Shown here: positions 1 to 13,069 of the stretch, in pieces
Layout of the letters: each line of letters begins with the position of its first letter
Position numbering within the stretch: position 1 is the first letter of the stretch
NCBI GenBank assembly: GCA_013397865.1
Contig: VZTI01001819.1
Location: 880,370 to 944,369, forward strand
Origin: Struthidea cinerea
Taxonomy: Eukaryota > Chordata > Aves > Passeriformes > Corcoracidae
Reading direction: 5' to 3'
DNA: 64,000 bases
Program-made: the position numbers and the translations under genes
Notes under the pieces: model-generated
The model's input: only the letters and a program-made list of their open reading frames with translations
What the model was told of the DNA's origin: nothing
Databases searched by the model: none

Positions 1-1187
1 ATTACTATCAGTAGAAAGGGAATCTCTGTGCCTATGGTATAAGCTATTCTTTTCGAGTTGAATACAGAAACTGCAAGAACTCTTCTTCAAAGTTTATACT
101 TACATATCCTAATTATCCAAGTCCCTTCACCTGATCCTTTGGATGGCAGATATTAGAAATAGTGGGGGAGATGGTACATGAGCTAACAAAAAGGACTTAA
201 ATCCTCAAGCATTTCTTACATGGATGAACCATGGCACTCCTCTCCTTCATTGCTCTTGCACGTATTTGTCTTTTCGGAGGGATTTCACACCATATTTCGC
301 ACAGGGCATAATTTAGCGCTAATTTTGAAAAACACAGTTTGGCAACATCATCATAGGGGTGGCACTTAGCACACTTACCAAAGCAGTATAGTGATAGTGC
401 AGCAACAAAAATGTATAGACAGAATACAAACCTTGATAAAGTGTGTCTAAGCCAGTGTTTGTGTGGAAATGTGCCTGAAACTGCAAAGAGAACAAGCCAC
501 TGTGTTTCATGAAATCCATCTTGGAGATGTGGGATAGGAGAGGTTGTGTGGATGTGTGCTTTTTCAATCGCTGTTTTCAGAAGAATAAAAGGTATCTGCC
601 CAGTATATGGTAGGAGAGTGGGAGAGGAAAGATTCCTGTTAAGTGGTTGGGATGATTGCTACTTCCTTTCAGATCAGGAGGAGAGCTCTGATCAGTGAGG
701 TTTGGAGTCCAGCTCAAGGATGTTGAATATTCAAACTTCATGGAGCTGCCTGTGAGCAGAGAGCCACTCAGCTAGGATAGTAGTCAAGCCAGCACCTTGG
801 ATGGGTAAGACATCACTGCCTTTGTCACACTGCTTAGAGCCGTCCCCGCAGTGCCCTGCAGTTCACGTGGGTATTATGACCAACACTCCCCGCTGGAAGT
901 GGTCTCTTTGGTCCTTCAGGGAAAAAGACATTTCTTAGTGGTAGAACAAGACTCCATAAGATCTGAGAGAACAGGAATGCAAATACAGATTGGATTTTGG
1001 GGTTTTTTTTCAAGTTCTGCTTTTTTCTATCCAGTACTAATTATCAGCATACTCTGAATGTGTTTTTTTCTCTTCCTGCTGTAAAACCACACTCAGTGCT
1101 CTACACACTCATGTAGTTCTTGTTTTGGTTTTCCCTGGAGGATATCCTGTAGACCTTTTAAAAAAAAAAAACCAACAAAACTAAAAA

Positions 1188-1214
1188 CCACCACCACCAC
1201 CACCACCACCACCA
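1188..1214 (+). repeat. (CCA)n microsatellite
   Basis: Nine uninterrupted CCA/ACC triplets sit inside an A- and C-rich stretch (about 1159-1268) with several A-runs of 7-11 bases. This is a simple repeat likely to vary in length between individuals. It has no coding context. Confidence 0.9.
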
Positions 1215-4200
1215 AAACCAGCCAACCAACCAGAAGGAAAAAAAAAACAAAAAAACAAAGAAAAAAAATTTACTTTGTTAAAAAAACCTCTTGTATTTTC
1301 TTTAGTTCCTGTGTGTAACCATGCCTTTTGTACTGAAGTAGGGTTTCAGGCTTTAATGAAATTCAAATTTAATTCAATTCAAATAAAAAGTACTTCTATA
1401 CCTCCACTGAAAATTTTACTAGCTCATGCAAAGAAGTAACATGCCTTGTTGGTTTGTGTCATCAAACTTACTTACTTTGGAAGTTTCAATCCTCTCTTGG
1501 CATATGTTCAAAGATACCAGAAAGACTCAGTTGGCTGGCACTGCAAAAGGATGGATGTCTATTCCTGCAGGAACACTTGATATGGAGCAGCTAGGATGAC
1601 GAAAGCTGCTGTCGTTTTTCAGTTACCTAAGAAGTGCTAAATCTGAGCCTAGAAAGCACTGCTCTAGTAATATTGGCTAGGAGTGCTGTTTTGATGACTT
1701 AACACAGTTATATTAACAAATTATACTGACAAAAAGCATTATACTTTTTTCCCACCTTTTTGTAGTTTGAGAAATGACATTAAGCTCTACCAACAAATCC
1801 CACAAAAATGGAAAGGCTAAGCCCGAGGGGATCTGACAGGACAAGGAGGAAATGTTGTACTGGTGTTTGGGATAATTTGGTGATCCACTTGGCTTGGCTT
1901 GCTGCGGTACTTTAACCTACAACAAATGCGTATCAATTCCTCATTGAGTAGGCAGGAAATGAATGTGTGTGATGTATTATTACTGCTGTTAATTCAGTCT
2001 GTAAATGGAGGTACAATGGGCTCACTTTGGTGGTGTCATCCTCTTCACTCACCAGCTATCAGGCACTAGAGGGAAAGTAGTAAGCACTGCACTGGCTCTT
2101 TTATTCTCCACAGACTTCTTGAAGGGAAGGACCGAGTCTCAGACATACCCGTGAGGCAGGAGAGTATTTTCTGTTTATTGCTATATAAATCTCAGGGAGT
2201 GCCTGTTCGGATGTTTGCACTAGCTGGATGCCTCCCGTACACATGATTTTCTGAAAGCTAATTTGAGCGCCTCTGCCTGACCCAGCATGGATGTGTGCCC
2301 TGGCCAAGGCTGTCTCAGCTGGGGTTAAAGGGTGGCATGGGGTCTCTTGAGGGCAGAAAATCCTCCCCCGTGCATCATTAGTCACTGAGCATCCTCACTC
2401 AACCATACCCTGGGCAGTGCAAACAGAGACGTCATTTAATGCCCACCCCACGCACTGGGGCTAAAGGTACCCTTTAAACTATTTGGCAGGAAGGCAAATG
2501 GAGTCACCTGCTCTGCTCTGCTTCCAGCAGTGCTCCACAGGCTCCACTAGTGCTTTGCTTTACGTTCAATCACTTACAACTGTGCAAAAGGGCAGAAAGC
2601 CCCCACAAGTATGCAGAAGGAAGTACAAGGTTACTCCCACACTGCATTTCTTTCCACAAGCTACAATATTTACAGTGTGACGAGTCTGCTGACTGCAGCT
2701 CAACATTGGCAGTCAGTATTTCTGCCAGAGCATTGCCTACAGTTGATCCAAAAGAATGAGATTCAGGGAGTTATTTCTCCACACAGAAAAAAAGAAAATG
2801 TGGTTTTACTACTATTTACTGAAATCTGTCCCATAGATCTTCCAAGGTATAGCAAAGGCTAACTGCTACTAACAGAGGATTTGGGTGTTTCAGATATCCA
2901 GAGGTTTCAGACAACATCTTCAAAACTGAATATCTGGGATTACTTGAATCCATAGTTAAGAATCAGGCCAGTTCTTTCTCGGTGCTGAGGGACAGAAGTA
3001 TTCCCAGCACTCTTTCAAGATGGTGACATCTGGAATTGTTCAGCAGCTTTTAATTCCATCTCCTTTAGGTGTCTAAACATGGATTAAAAAAAAAATAGTA
3101 TCTACCTCTGATCACACTTTTTCCTTCCTTAAATATGCTAAAACAATCCTCCCTTTTGCTCACATTTATGGATAAACCCAGCAAGTTTTCAGAAGAAATA
3201 CAGAATTTGATTGAAGTGGGTCACTGTCATGATTTTCATTATGTCAGGTCCGTAATACAAAGCTCAGAGTGATAGTAACAACAATACTTTTTAGTTCTCC
3301 TGTGCCTGTAACTCAGGAATCTCAAAAAGTATTTCTGAAACATTGAGCCAAGGAAAGAATGTAACACATCTACTCATATTTGGAAGGCTTCTGCTAGGTA
3401 AGTAGTATACCAGTTTTGCAGGTGAATGAACTGTGGTTTGGTAAGAGTCACATGACCCAACTGAAATTTAAACTGGAGATAAATTACTGTAGTAATAACA
3501 AATAAATAAACACTTTTCATTTTGTTTTTGTCATCTGAAATTTTTAGCCTCTGATGTTTGTTTATTTGATTTGCTTTCTTCCCAGGACTAAGGCAAGCAT
3601 TCTTCTAGGTTTGATTAGATTTAGATCTCTCTCTTGCTCCAGCTTTGTAAGGAAGCAGAATGAGGTGCTATATAATACTGAGGATCTGATTGCACTGCTT
3701 TTCTCTAGCCTTGGTTTCAATGACCCATTTTTTTCAGCTTCTTTTTAGCTCTTCTCACTTGTCTTGCACTTGTGCTTTGCCTCTGGATGGCTGTGTCTCC
3801 ATGTGCTGCCAGGTGCACCCATGCTAAGGAGTACAGTGTGGGGAATTCTCCTGGGCTGTGCTGTGACTGTCTAACAGACTGCAGGATTGGGGTGCTTTCT
3901 GTGGAAACTGAAGTGCAGGGAAGGCGTGTCTGGTGCACAGCTCTGGAATGAGCACCTCAGGTCCTCTGCAAAATCTTGGAGGTCAGGAGCTCTGCTTTGC
4001 ATAGCTAGGCCTGCAGACCTTTAAAAAAGCCAGACTCTCTGTCCTTCTAGTATTTCTAAGGATGAAAAATCAAATGAACAAATAAGCAAATAAAAATACT
4101 AATGAAGTAGTTTTATCACCAGAAAAAATGTATTTTTACTGACTGAGTGATTCTACAGAAAAATATATACAGAAGAATGGCTCATCTGTGTGGGTTTTTT

Positions 4201-7200
4201 TCAATGAGGTTTTTTTTTCCCTACAATCCTGTGCCATTCCATACACAGATCAACCTTTAAGAAAAAATGGGGCCACACAAAGCTCTAGGATCTACAATTC
4301 TAACATTTCTACCTTGCTCTGTTACACTGCACTTGGATATAACAAAATTTTTAGTTCACTGAGTAAAGCTGGCCACTTTGGATATCACATTTTATGCCAT
4401 ACACAGCAATTTTGGACTGAATATAAAATTTACCTTTTCACTTTTTTTGCTTTCTACAGGTCATGTCATAACCTTAGTAACACACTTACTTCTTTTGTTT
4501 TACTGTGTCATAGGTTAAACTCTTATCAGCCACAATCTTTTCAGCAATGCCAGTTCAATAAAAGCTCACTAAGCTTCAATTCAGTTTTCATCCACAATGT
4601 AGTATCTTCAAGCCACAACTTGCAAACCCCCCTAAAGGACTGAAATGCTATGTTGCAGCAGCCTGGTAACACCAGCACAGGCACTGGCAGTGCTAAGTCA
4701 TGAGCTTTAGATTTCTGTACGATAGCTTACAGTGAAATGTCTCATGAGAAGTGGCTGAGGGAGTCAGCAAGAAAGTTTTGAACACCAGTGTTTTTCTGTG
4801 ATGAAGAACATCTTCATTCTGTTAGAAACTGCATTTTTTCAGGCACTGGAAATCATTCTTCCATGTCAAAGTTAAAAACTGCACTTTCTAGGAGACAAGT
4901 ATTACCATAAGACAGCACAAAACTATTTTCTTTGAATATTTATGCATTTTATAACATTGCTTACTCATAGATATCTTGATTATTCACAGGTGGGAAATGT
5001 AAAATACCATTTTACCAAGGGTGATAGTAATAAGCATGACAAATTTCTTACAGATTATTTTAAATTTAACAGCATACAGATTTATAGCACAATATCACAC
5101 TGTCATTTTGACAAATGCATAAAAAAACTAATAAATTTTCCATTAAACAGAATATGCAACTTCTTTTCTTTTACAATGGACAGTCGTTTTGTTCATTCTG
5201 TGGTTGAAATTACAGATGACTGCAGTCATGGACCTCCTTCATTATCCTGAATTTGCGGAGGTGGGTTAGGAAGTGAAACTGAACTGTCTTCCCGCGGTAC
5301 TACCACTGGTGCTACAGGTGGTACTTATGCTGTTAACAACTGCACTGGACGACCCTGCCATGTGTCACTTGGTCAGGGCAAGCAAATTTACTGGCAAATC
5401 ACTGGTTTTTACCAGATAAATTGGTAAAAATGACCATTTACTCTGCAATCAAGATATTTTCTATTGCTGGTCTAACTTTGGGAGCAATGTCTGCCTGCAG
5501 AGAAAAGCCAGAGTACCTGGAAAGATGTAATTCTACAGGAATAGGGACGAACTCTTCCATACAAAAATGTGGGCTGTGGAACTACAAGGAACCCATATTC
5601 ATTTAGGCTATGCTGGATTTCTGGAGTGCAATTGATCACAATCTGCATCTTCCTAGTAAGCATACCTAGGAATTACTCGTGGGAAATGCAGCTGCCCTGC
5701 CAATAGGGGTGGATAAGGAGTAGTAATCATCTAAGGCAGCCTCCAGCTGTGTTTGTACAATTTAGACATGGTGCTTCTCATCTAAGATTGTGCAACATTA
5801 TCAACTTCTCCTGCTTTCAGAAAGCAATTAAAAACCCCCATAAACAAACCAAAAACCCGAAATCTCTTTTGGGCATGAGGTTTCTGTAAGCTATTCCCTG
5901 ACTCATATGCATTAAAGCCCCTGCTTGGGATAGTACTGAAAGAAAAAAAAATAGATTTTATTAATGTTACATAAATTTTTCCACAGACCCTCAGGAGAAA
6001 CATCAGTGGCTTTTTTCACAGTAGGGGGTCAGCACTAGGATGGGTATTTTTATTGAGTAAATCAATTGATGCTTATGCTAGTGTAATTCACATCTTTACT
6101 CAGGCAGTTCCCTCCAGGTTTGTTTAATGGAGAAAATCTTCACATACGTAGGACCTGCAGAATTTCTTTGGACTTTCATGTAATTAGGTTAAGAACTTCC
6201 TTTTTTTTTGCCTAGTTGTTGTTACACTTACTGTCAGAGATATTGTCATGGCCAAGTCTTCAAAAATTACACACTAAAATTATGCCTCCAGATCTCTAAA
6301 GAATACAAGGTTCAAGTAATTAAAGAAAAATATGTAACATTTTATACATTCAAGTACATGCCACCTAAAAAATTCTCGTTCTTTCTTGCAGTGGTGGTGA
6401 AGAGGCACATGACCTCTGCCTGGCAGAAACCAGATGTTCATAGAAACATCATGAAAGGAATTCCTCATTTTTGCAGGTCCTGCCTGTTGTGGAACTCTCC
6501 TCATGAGGAATACTTGTAGTGGGTTAAGATGGGCACACTGGTCACTGAAAAAACTGGGAATTGATGTGCCACCATTGGGTCTCTGTGCTTAGTCACCCAT
6601 CAGAGAGCCTCACCCTTGCTGCATCTGTGCAGACTGAAAAGACTTACTGAGGGCCAGGCAACCAAAAGCTCTTTGAAGTAGCGTAGCAAAAATGAGATAG
6701 TTTACTTCTTAACGCTGGGCTGATGAGGAGGTAAGGTAAGTGCCAGCCTCCCATCTCCCAGCAACCGGGCACTGCGAAACCCAGGGATGCTGCAGAGCAG
6801 GGAACTTGCAGACTCTGTACTTAGGGAGCTTGCTGTTTAGTTTAAACTGCGATGAAAGCAGTCTTTCTGGACTGCAAACTAGGATTTAGCAGAACACCAG
6901 GTACCCAGATCCCAGCACAGGTTAATGGGATGTGCTGCCTTCCCTCTGAAATGACCTCATTGATAGGTTTTCATCAGTGCACACAAGAAAGATGTGGTGC
7001 AATACTGCATCAAGATGCCAAGCCTTTCTTTGCAAAGAAAACAAAAGAGGACCATTAAAATTTATCATGTACAAATAGATTAATTTGGTGGCTTAGCTAA
7101 GTTACCATGTCCCATCTGAAACAGTTCAATACTTGCCTTTGAAGGCAGTGGCAAACTGATCAACTGCAGGCTCCTATGCTGCTGAACTCATCCAGAAACC

Positions 7201-8559
7201 TTGCACAGGACGGCTAAACCAGATGTTATTTGCTTTGAAATTCAAAGGAAACTTTACTTACTAGGTATTTCTTTAGCAAAATGCAGGATGAGTGACTTTG
7301 CGCACACACATAATGGCTGCTTACCTTCAAGATGAACATCGGGGTAAATGTGGAATTGCCAAATCAAATATGAAGTTTTAAGAACAGTTTTGCAGAAGCA
7401 GAATTGTGAGATTACAGCACTATACAATAGCACAACAGACACAATACAAGACACAGCAGGCAATGCCATTTCGGAATCTAAACATTTTCCTTCATAGGAA
7501 ATGTAAGTTTATTCATTTTGATACCAATCTTCACCTTTCCCGAGGCATATGAATTTCTTGGTTCCAAGTAACTGATTTTTTTTCTTTTTGCTTTTTCCAA
7601 TAGATATAAATTCCTGACCAAATGGACAACTATACTTTATAGTAAACTATCATGATATTAAAAGCAAAAGGATTTACGTAAAGTATATATTGAGCCTACT
7701 AAAGTCAGAAGGAAGGTACAGTGGAATTTCAAAGAAGTTAGTGATTTTACAGTACAACTGTAATACATGAACATGTAAACTCATCAACAGTGGATGAAAT
7801 AAAGGCAGGGAGAGATATGAAAAAATTACATTATTTTAAATCTGAATAAAAGCTATGCAAATATAAGTTACAAAATTCTTATGAAAAATAAGTACTGGTA
7901 TGCAAATATATCTACAGAAGATAAACTCTTCTAATTGAAGCCTTTCCTAAAATCTCTGAACTCTCTAAATAAACGTAAGCTTCTTAAAGCATAAGCAAAT
8001 TCTCAGCCAGTATAAATCTCTCCAGCTTTAGCCTAAACTGAATTCCTGTATTGGAATAAACCCCTTGTGGCTAAAGCAAGCTTTATATTCCCTTACTGCC
8101 AAACATAAGGGACATAGTCTCTGTTACCTGGCCTACACTAAGCATAACACACAAAAAGCAATGTAAACTTTCAGAAAGTAATTCTTTCACCTGTATCTGC
8201 TTTACAGTAGACCTTTCTGTTAAGTAAAACTGAGCATGTTGTTAGTGAACACCTGGGGAAAAATTTATTTGGATCTAAAATTTTAGGTGCTGTAAAAAAG
8301 GTGGAAAATCTAGATTATTGTAGATTTACATCTCACTGGGGATACGTGAAGGAAATTGTAAAGTAGCAAGCTGCCAGTGTCCTTGGGGATCCACACTGGC
8401 TTTACATGCTAGTGCCTTGAGAACAGCAAAAAGCAGCAAGTGATTGGTGAAAACTTGATGATTTTGGAAGCACTCTGTTTTTGAGTTCTGCTTTTGGAAT
8501 AGCTAAATGCTGAAAAAACTATTGTCATTGAAGCTGAGATTAGAGACAAGAAAACCTTA

Positions 8560-8579
8560 ATGATTCTATGATTCTATGG
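8560..8579 (+). repeat. CR1-like 3' tail remnant
   Basis: Two adjacent copies of the octamer ATTCTATG follow an ATG. This matches the 3' terminal microsatellite that ends avian CR1 LINEs in plus orientation. The body upstream is not clearly CR1, so this is either a very short 5'-truncated copy or a coincidence. Confidence 0.35.
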
Positions 8580-10660
8580 AAACTGAAAAGACTCAGCCAT
8601 GAGTTTTCTAAATTTAAATCATCTACACAATAGGATAAATAATACCAAAACAGAATTTAAGATCCTGCTCCAACATCCACTAGATTTTTTATGCCCTTAA
8701 TTTCAAATATTTGTTCAGGAACATTTTAGATGAGTCTCTGTCAGAAGAAATGGGGCTAACCCAAGGTCTCCTTTCAGGTTAGGTACTGCTATGATCAAGA
8801 GGGGAAAAAGATGAAAAAAATCACTCCTTTAACTAGGTTTTGAACCAACTGAAGTGAATCTTGTGAAATTTAACTGGATAACAAAATCTCTTTTTTTAAT
8901 ACTGATCTCAGAGGTATAAGAGAGAAACCAAGAACTAATGTGATAAAATATCTCTTTAGATTACATTGATATTTCTACACTGCACATACGCAATTTTTTC
9001 CTCTCCCTTCTGTATGAAGCTTTTTGAATTAAAATATACCTCTGCTAAAGTCAGGGAAAACTTTATCAATTACATCAATGAGGTCAAGATTTCAGCAACT
9101 TGGTCTAAGCATAGAAAGAAAAACACAGCTCCATCTTGCATCATTAGCCTGTGCATGGGTACATTTTTTTCCATGCTAAAGAAAATTAACTGGAATGGCA
9201 GATACTCTAGGCAAATTTAGGCAAATGCCACTGACTCCTGCATACTTTAGTAGAAAACTAATTAATAATCAAAACTGAGTAATAACTTCTGTAGCAATAT
9301 TTATAGCTTTCTTCCTGACTCTCATTATCCAGGACTACAGCAGTCTCCCATATTAGCATGTCACACCAGCCTTGATTATGTAGAAGCATTCAGAAAAATT
9401 ATCTGAACCACCTACAGGTGTGACTTTGAAGTGGATTAGTAAAACTGCCTTTAATCCTGTGTGGACACTGCTTCAAAATTAAAGCACTTTTAATTTAATT
9501 TTGCATATATCAGAAGCAAAGTAAACAAACTGAAATCAGGGTCAAATCAACAATAAAACTATATATGTAAGGGGTAAATATAATTTAATCCACTTTTTAA
9601 AGACTTCCAAAGTACAGTAAGCAAAATTCTTAATTGCAAAATGCTTTGTTCTGAATAAGAGATTCACATGCAGTTTTATTGAGATGACAATAACTTGCAT
9701 TAAAATTATTTTAAATTTTTAAATTTCATTAATAACAAGGGTTTTTTCTACAGAATTCTGTGGAAAATATATGGTCACAGTTTCATGAGCCATAACTCTA
9801 ACTCCATCTGTTACGCATTTGGGACAGTTTTGTTGCTTAGCCAGTATTTATACTTTTTCCAATGCCATTCAATCTTTAAATTTTCTCAGTGCCTTTGATT
9901 GCATTATCCATAGTATGCTTCTATACTATGTATAATTCTATATTTCCTTAAATAGAAACAAAGTACATTTCTCAGATTCTGGACTCCACTGGCATTCTCA
10001 TAGTCAGAGATTATAGATTGCCAAATGTTTAAAAGGGCAGGAGATTATGTGTCTGTATCATATAATAACAATAACAATTGAGATGCTTAATGGGCTGTTT
10101 GGACTTGGCCTTTACCCTTTGCCAGCAAGAGAAAGTTAAATGACTGTAAATTCCATCATTCCCTGAAGGTCTATGCTTGAGCAAAAGCACACCTGAGTGC
10201 TGGGCACCCTGGCTGGGGCAGAGATGGGTGGAAACTAAGGGGCTGCCGAGATGGGCACAGGGCTATCCTGCGCTGACATACGGGGGGACTTTCTGCAGTG
10301 GATAGCACTGTTCCACTGATAGGAATATGACCAGGTGGTCCACATAATATTTTCCATCATGCTATTAACATTCCTACCTTCTGCTGCATAAAAGCAAAGT
10401 TTTCTGTGTGGTTTTCTTTTTCATTACATTTAAAAAGAAAAAAAGAAAAGTAAATACATTTTATGGATTTTAATGGATTTAATGGAGAAAAGTTGAATCC
10501 ATAGTGAAAACTCATGGATTAAAAGCCCATCAGGTTTTTTAAAACCAAAGATGCTGATATAGTCTCTAGAATAGGAAGTTTATGTTGGCAGGACATGCCA
10601 TGGGAAGTACCACACTGAACTTGCTCCATGCCTTGTTTCTCTTCTTAAACATCATTGTCA

Positions 10661-10720
10661 GGGACAGGATGTTGGGGCAAATAGACTTTTGGCCTGATTC
10701 AGCCAGAATCCCTTACTGTT
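10661..10720 (+). repeat. Possible ancient CR1/L3-type 3' fragment
   Basis: The segment contains GGGACAGGAT, then a purine-rich stretch, then GGCCTGATTCAGCCAG. It resembles the 3' region of old CR1/L3 LINEs of amniotes, where a similar GGACAGGAT...GGTCTGA-CCAG pattern is common. The match is from memory and short. Confidence 0.3.
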
Positions 10721-13021
10721 CCAGAAGGATGCTTGTCTTTTAGCAATATTGCTTCTCATTCCTTGGTCTTCATCTCTTCTGTATTCCTCACAAACCTGGC
10801 TATGGCTACAGCTGCACATTAAAGAGCCTTATACCTTCCCTTCTCTCCAGAGCAGGGAGATTCACACTCTTTCTCTGCAGACAGAAGCATGGTATTTAGG
10901 TGTCTTCACAATTTATGTGAGGCAATGACTGCCTGCCTGCAATTTGGGCTAGCAGTGGAGAAAATAAAAAGTATTTCTCAAATGTGAAGTTTTCTTATCG
11001 CATTGATCAATGCAAAGCAATAGAAAACAAAACCACAATGGGACAATTGCTTTGAGGGAACAGGGCATAGTGGAACTGGAAGATTGTTAGGAAATACATA
11101 AATGAGGCAACATCTATGTTCCTATTCCTCTGTAGGCTTGATAAAAGCTTTGTGGCTTTGGGAAGGTTGTATGACTCGGATGGGAATAATTTGAAGTTTT
11201 GGTCACTTAAAAAAATGTATCTGTAGATACACAATCCGTGACTACTCATTGACAGTTCTGCAACAGTACTTGTTAGTGTAGATGTGGAATTGGAAAAGAA
11301 AGTGGGCTAGTGGATAAACAGCAAGAACATGAAGTCAGTATGTTGCTGCTTGTTTAATAAAAGATTTGACAGAGCTTGCTAGAAAATCTGTGGTTTTTGG
11401 CTTCCAGCATACATATTGCTTTATTATTAATCATGATTTGTTGTTTTATTCCAGTAATAAAAAAATTTGAAAAAGAGGCAAAAAAAGGTAAGCTGCAGTT
11501 TCCAGCTATGAAGATGTTTTTTGACTAATATGTTGTCAGGATTAATTTACTAATATGTAAGTGAGTACTTTCAGATCATTGCACTGAAGTTGCACTACAA
11601 AGGAAGTATGTAATTTGTTTTCTCACATCCGAAGCCCATTATTAGTATAACAAATAAACAACATTTTAAATGTCAGGGAAGAATAGAAGTTACAAATAAA
11701 CAAAATTCTGTCTTAAATCATACATGACATATAAAAAAGCAGGCTTGCTCACTGCAGAAAAGTATTTCATTCTTGCCTAGATTAAAGAGTATTTATTCTT
11801 CCAAGACATTTTCATTAATGATCACTTGAGATGTTTATAACACAATGGGCAGTAAACACGAGACCTATTCATCAGTCTCCTCCTGCTTACAGCCGAAGTG
11901 GCCTTTCACGCCACCATGAGACACAGACTCAATGAGGCTATCCTGCCAACTGCATCATCCGCTTCTAGGGCCTCATCTTCTCATGCTGACAAAGAGAGAG
12001 CTGGTGGGCAGCAACCATGGCTTTCCTGGACACATTCCAGGAGTGACTGATGATGCTGGGGGCTGCCTCCTCCAGTGCCCATCAATCTACTTTTGAATCT
12101 GACATACGCACACATTTTCCTTTTAATTTTTTTTGTCCTCTGGAATCACTTCTTGTTGTCCTTGGATTTTTTTTCCTCCAGCCCTTTCTGCTCAAAGGGC
12201 TTGAAGGTTTGGTTACGGTTGGGCTAGCACCTGGCTCTAAAAGGGAGAAAGACAGCTAACATGGTTTAAACAGGACTTAATTAAAACTTTTTTGCTCTTT
12301 CCTGCAGGGTCTAGTGAGAGCTTATGTGCTCACTGCATCACTGAGAAATACTTGAGGAATAATTGGTCCCAGGAGAGTCATATGCCAGTGCCTTGAGATT
12401 CCCCCTTCACATTAAGTAGTTTCCTTTGTTATCTTCCCACTGCTGATGTTAACCAACAGAATAAGCACTGAACGGGAATGTTTCTCTAATATTTTCTTTG
12501 CCAATCCCTTTTTTCTGCCCATCTTTTTTGAGATTTTTTTGGTGTCTAATGGCCTCACAATGCTCTGAGCAAGAAGAGAACTTGGAGGTGAGTCTTGCAC
12601 TCTTCAGGGTCCTTGTGCTGTAAATTTGGATCAGAACTACAGGTAAGAATTGGATCTCCAAAGAAAACCGAGGACATGTCTGCTATAGCCTGGCAGACTC
12701 CCACAGTCCAGAGATATCACTTGTGGTCAGAGCTGCTGCTCTGACAGATGTGTGGGGGCAAATCAGTCCTGCTTTCCCCCCCCAGTGCACCTTGTTTTCC
12801 TCAGATAATTGTGGAACTACAAAACAAAAGGCACCACCTGTAGAGCTTTGCCTGGCTGGAGCTCTGTTATATCCATGAAAATATCTCAGGCTCAGATCAC
12901 CATTCCACCAGGCAGAGAAGGCCTGAATCTGCAATCAACGTTTTACTGATGACTTAAATAAAATTCTAGGGAGGTTTCACTAGGTTTAACTCTTTACTAC
13001 TCCTGCAAAACGATCACCAAG

Positions 13022-13069
13022 TACTCTAGAAGATGATGCATGTTTGATTACATTTACTCTTCTAGAGTA
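13022..13069. repeat. 12-bp perfect inverted repeat
   Basis: TACTCTAGAAGA at 13022-13033 is exactly complementary to TCTTCTAGAGTA at 13058-13069, with a 24-nt loop. A further TACTCTACTCTAGA follows directly, so related units are clustered. The function is unknown. Confidence 0.75.

Noticed and set aside
4188..4643. A 151-codon plus-strand open frame
   Set aside because: The composition is that of AT-rich non-coding DNA (many F, S, Y, N), with no known motif and no exon boundaries.
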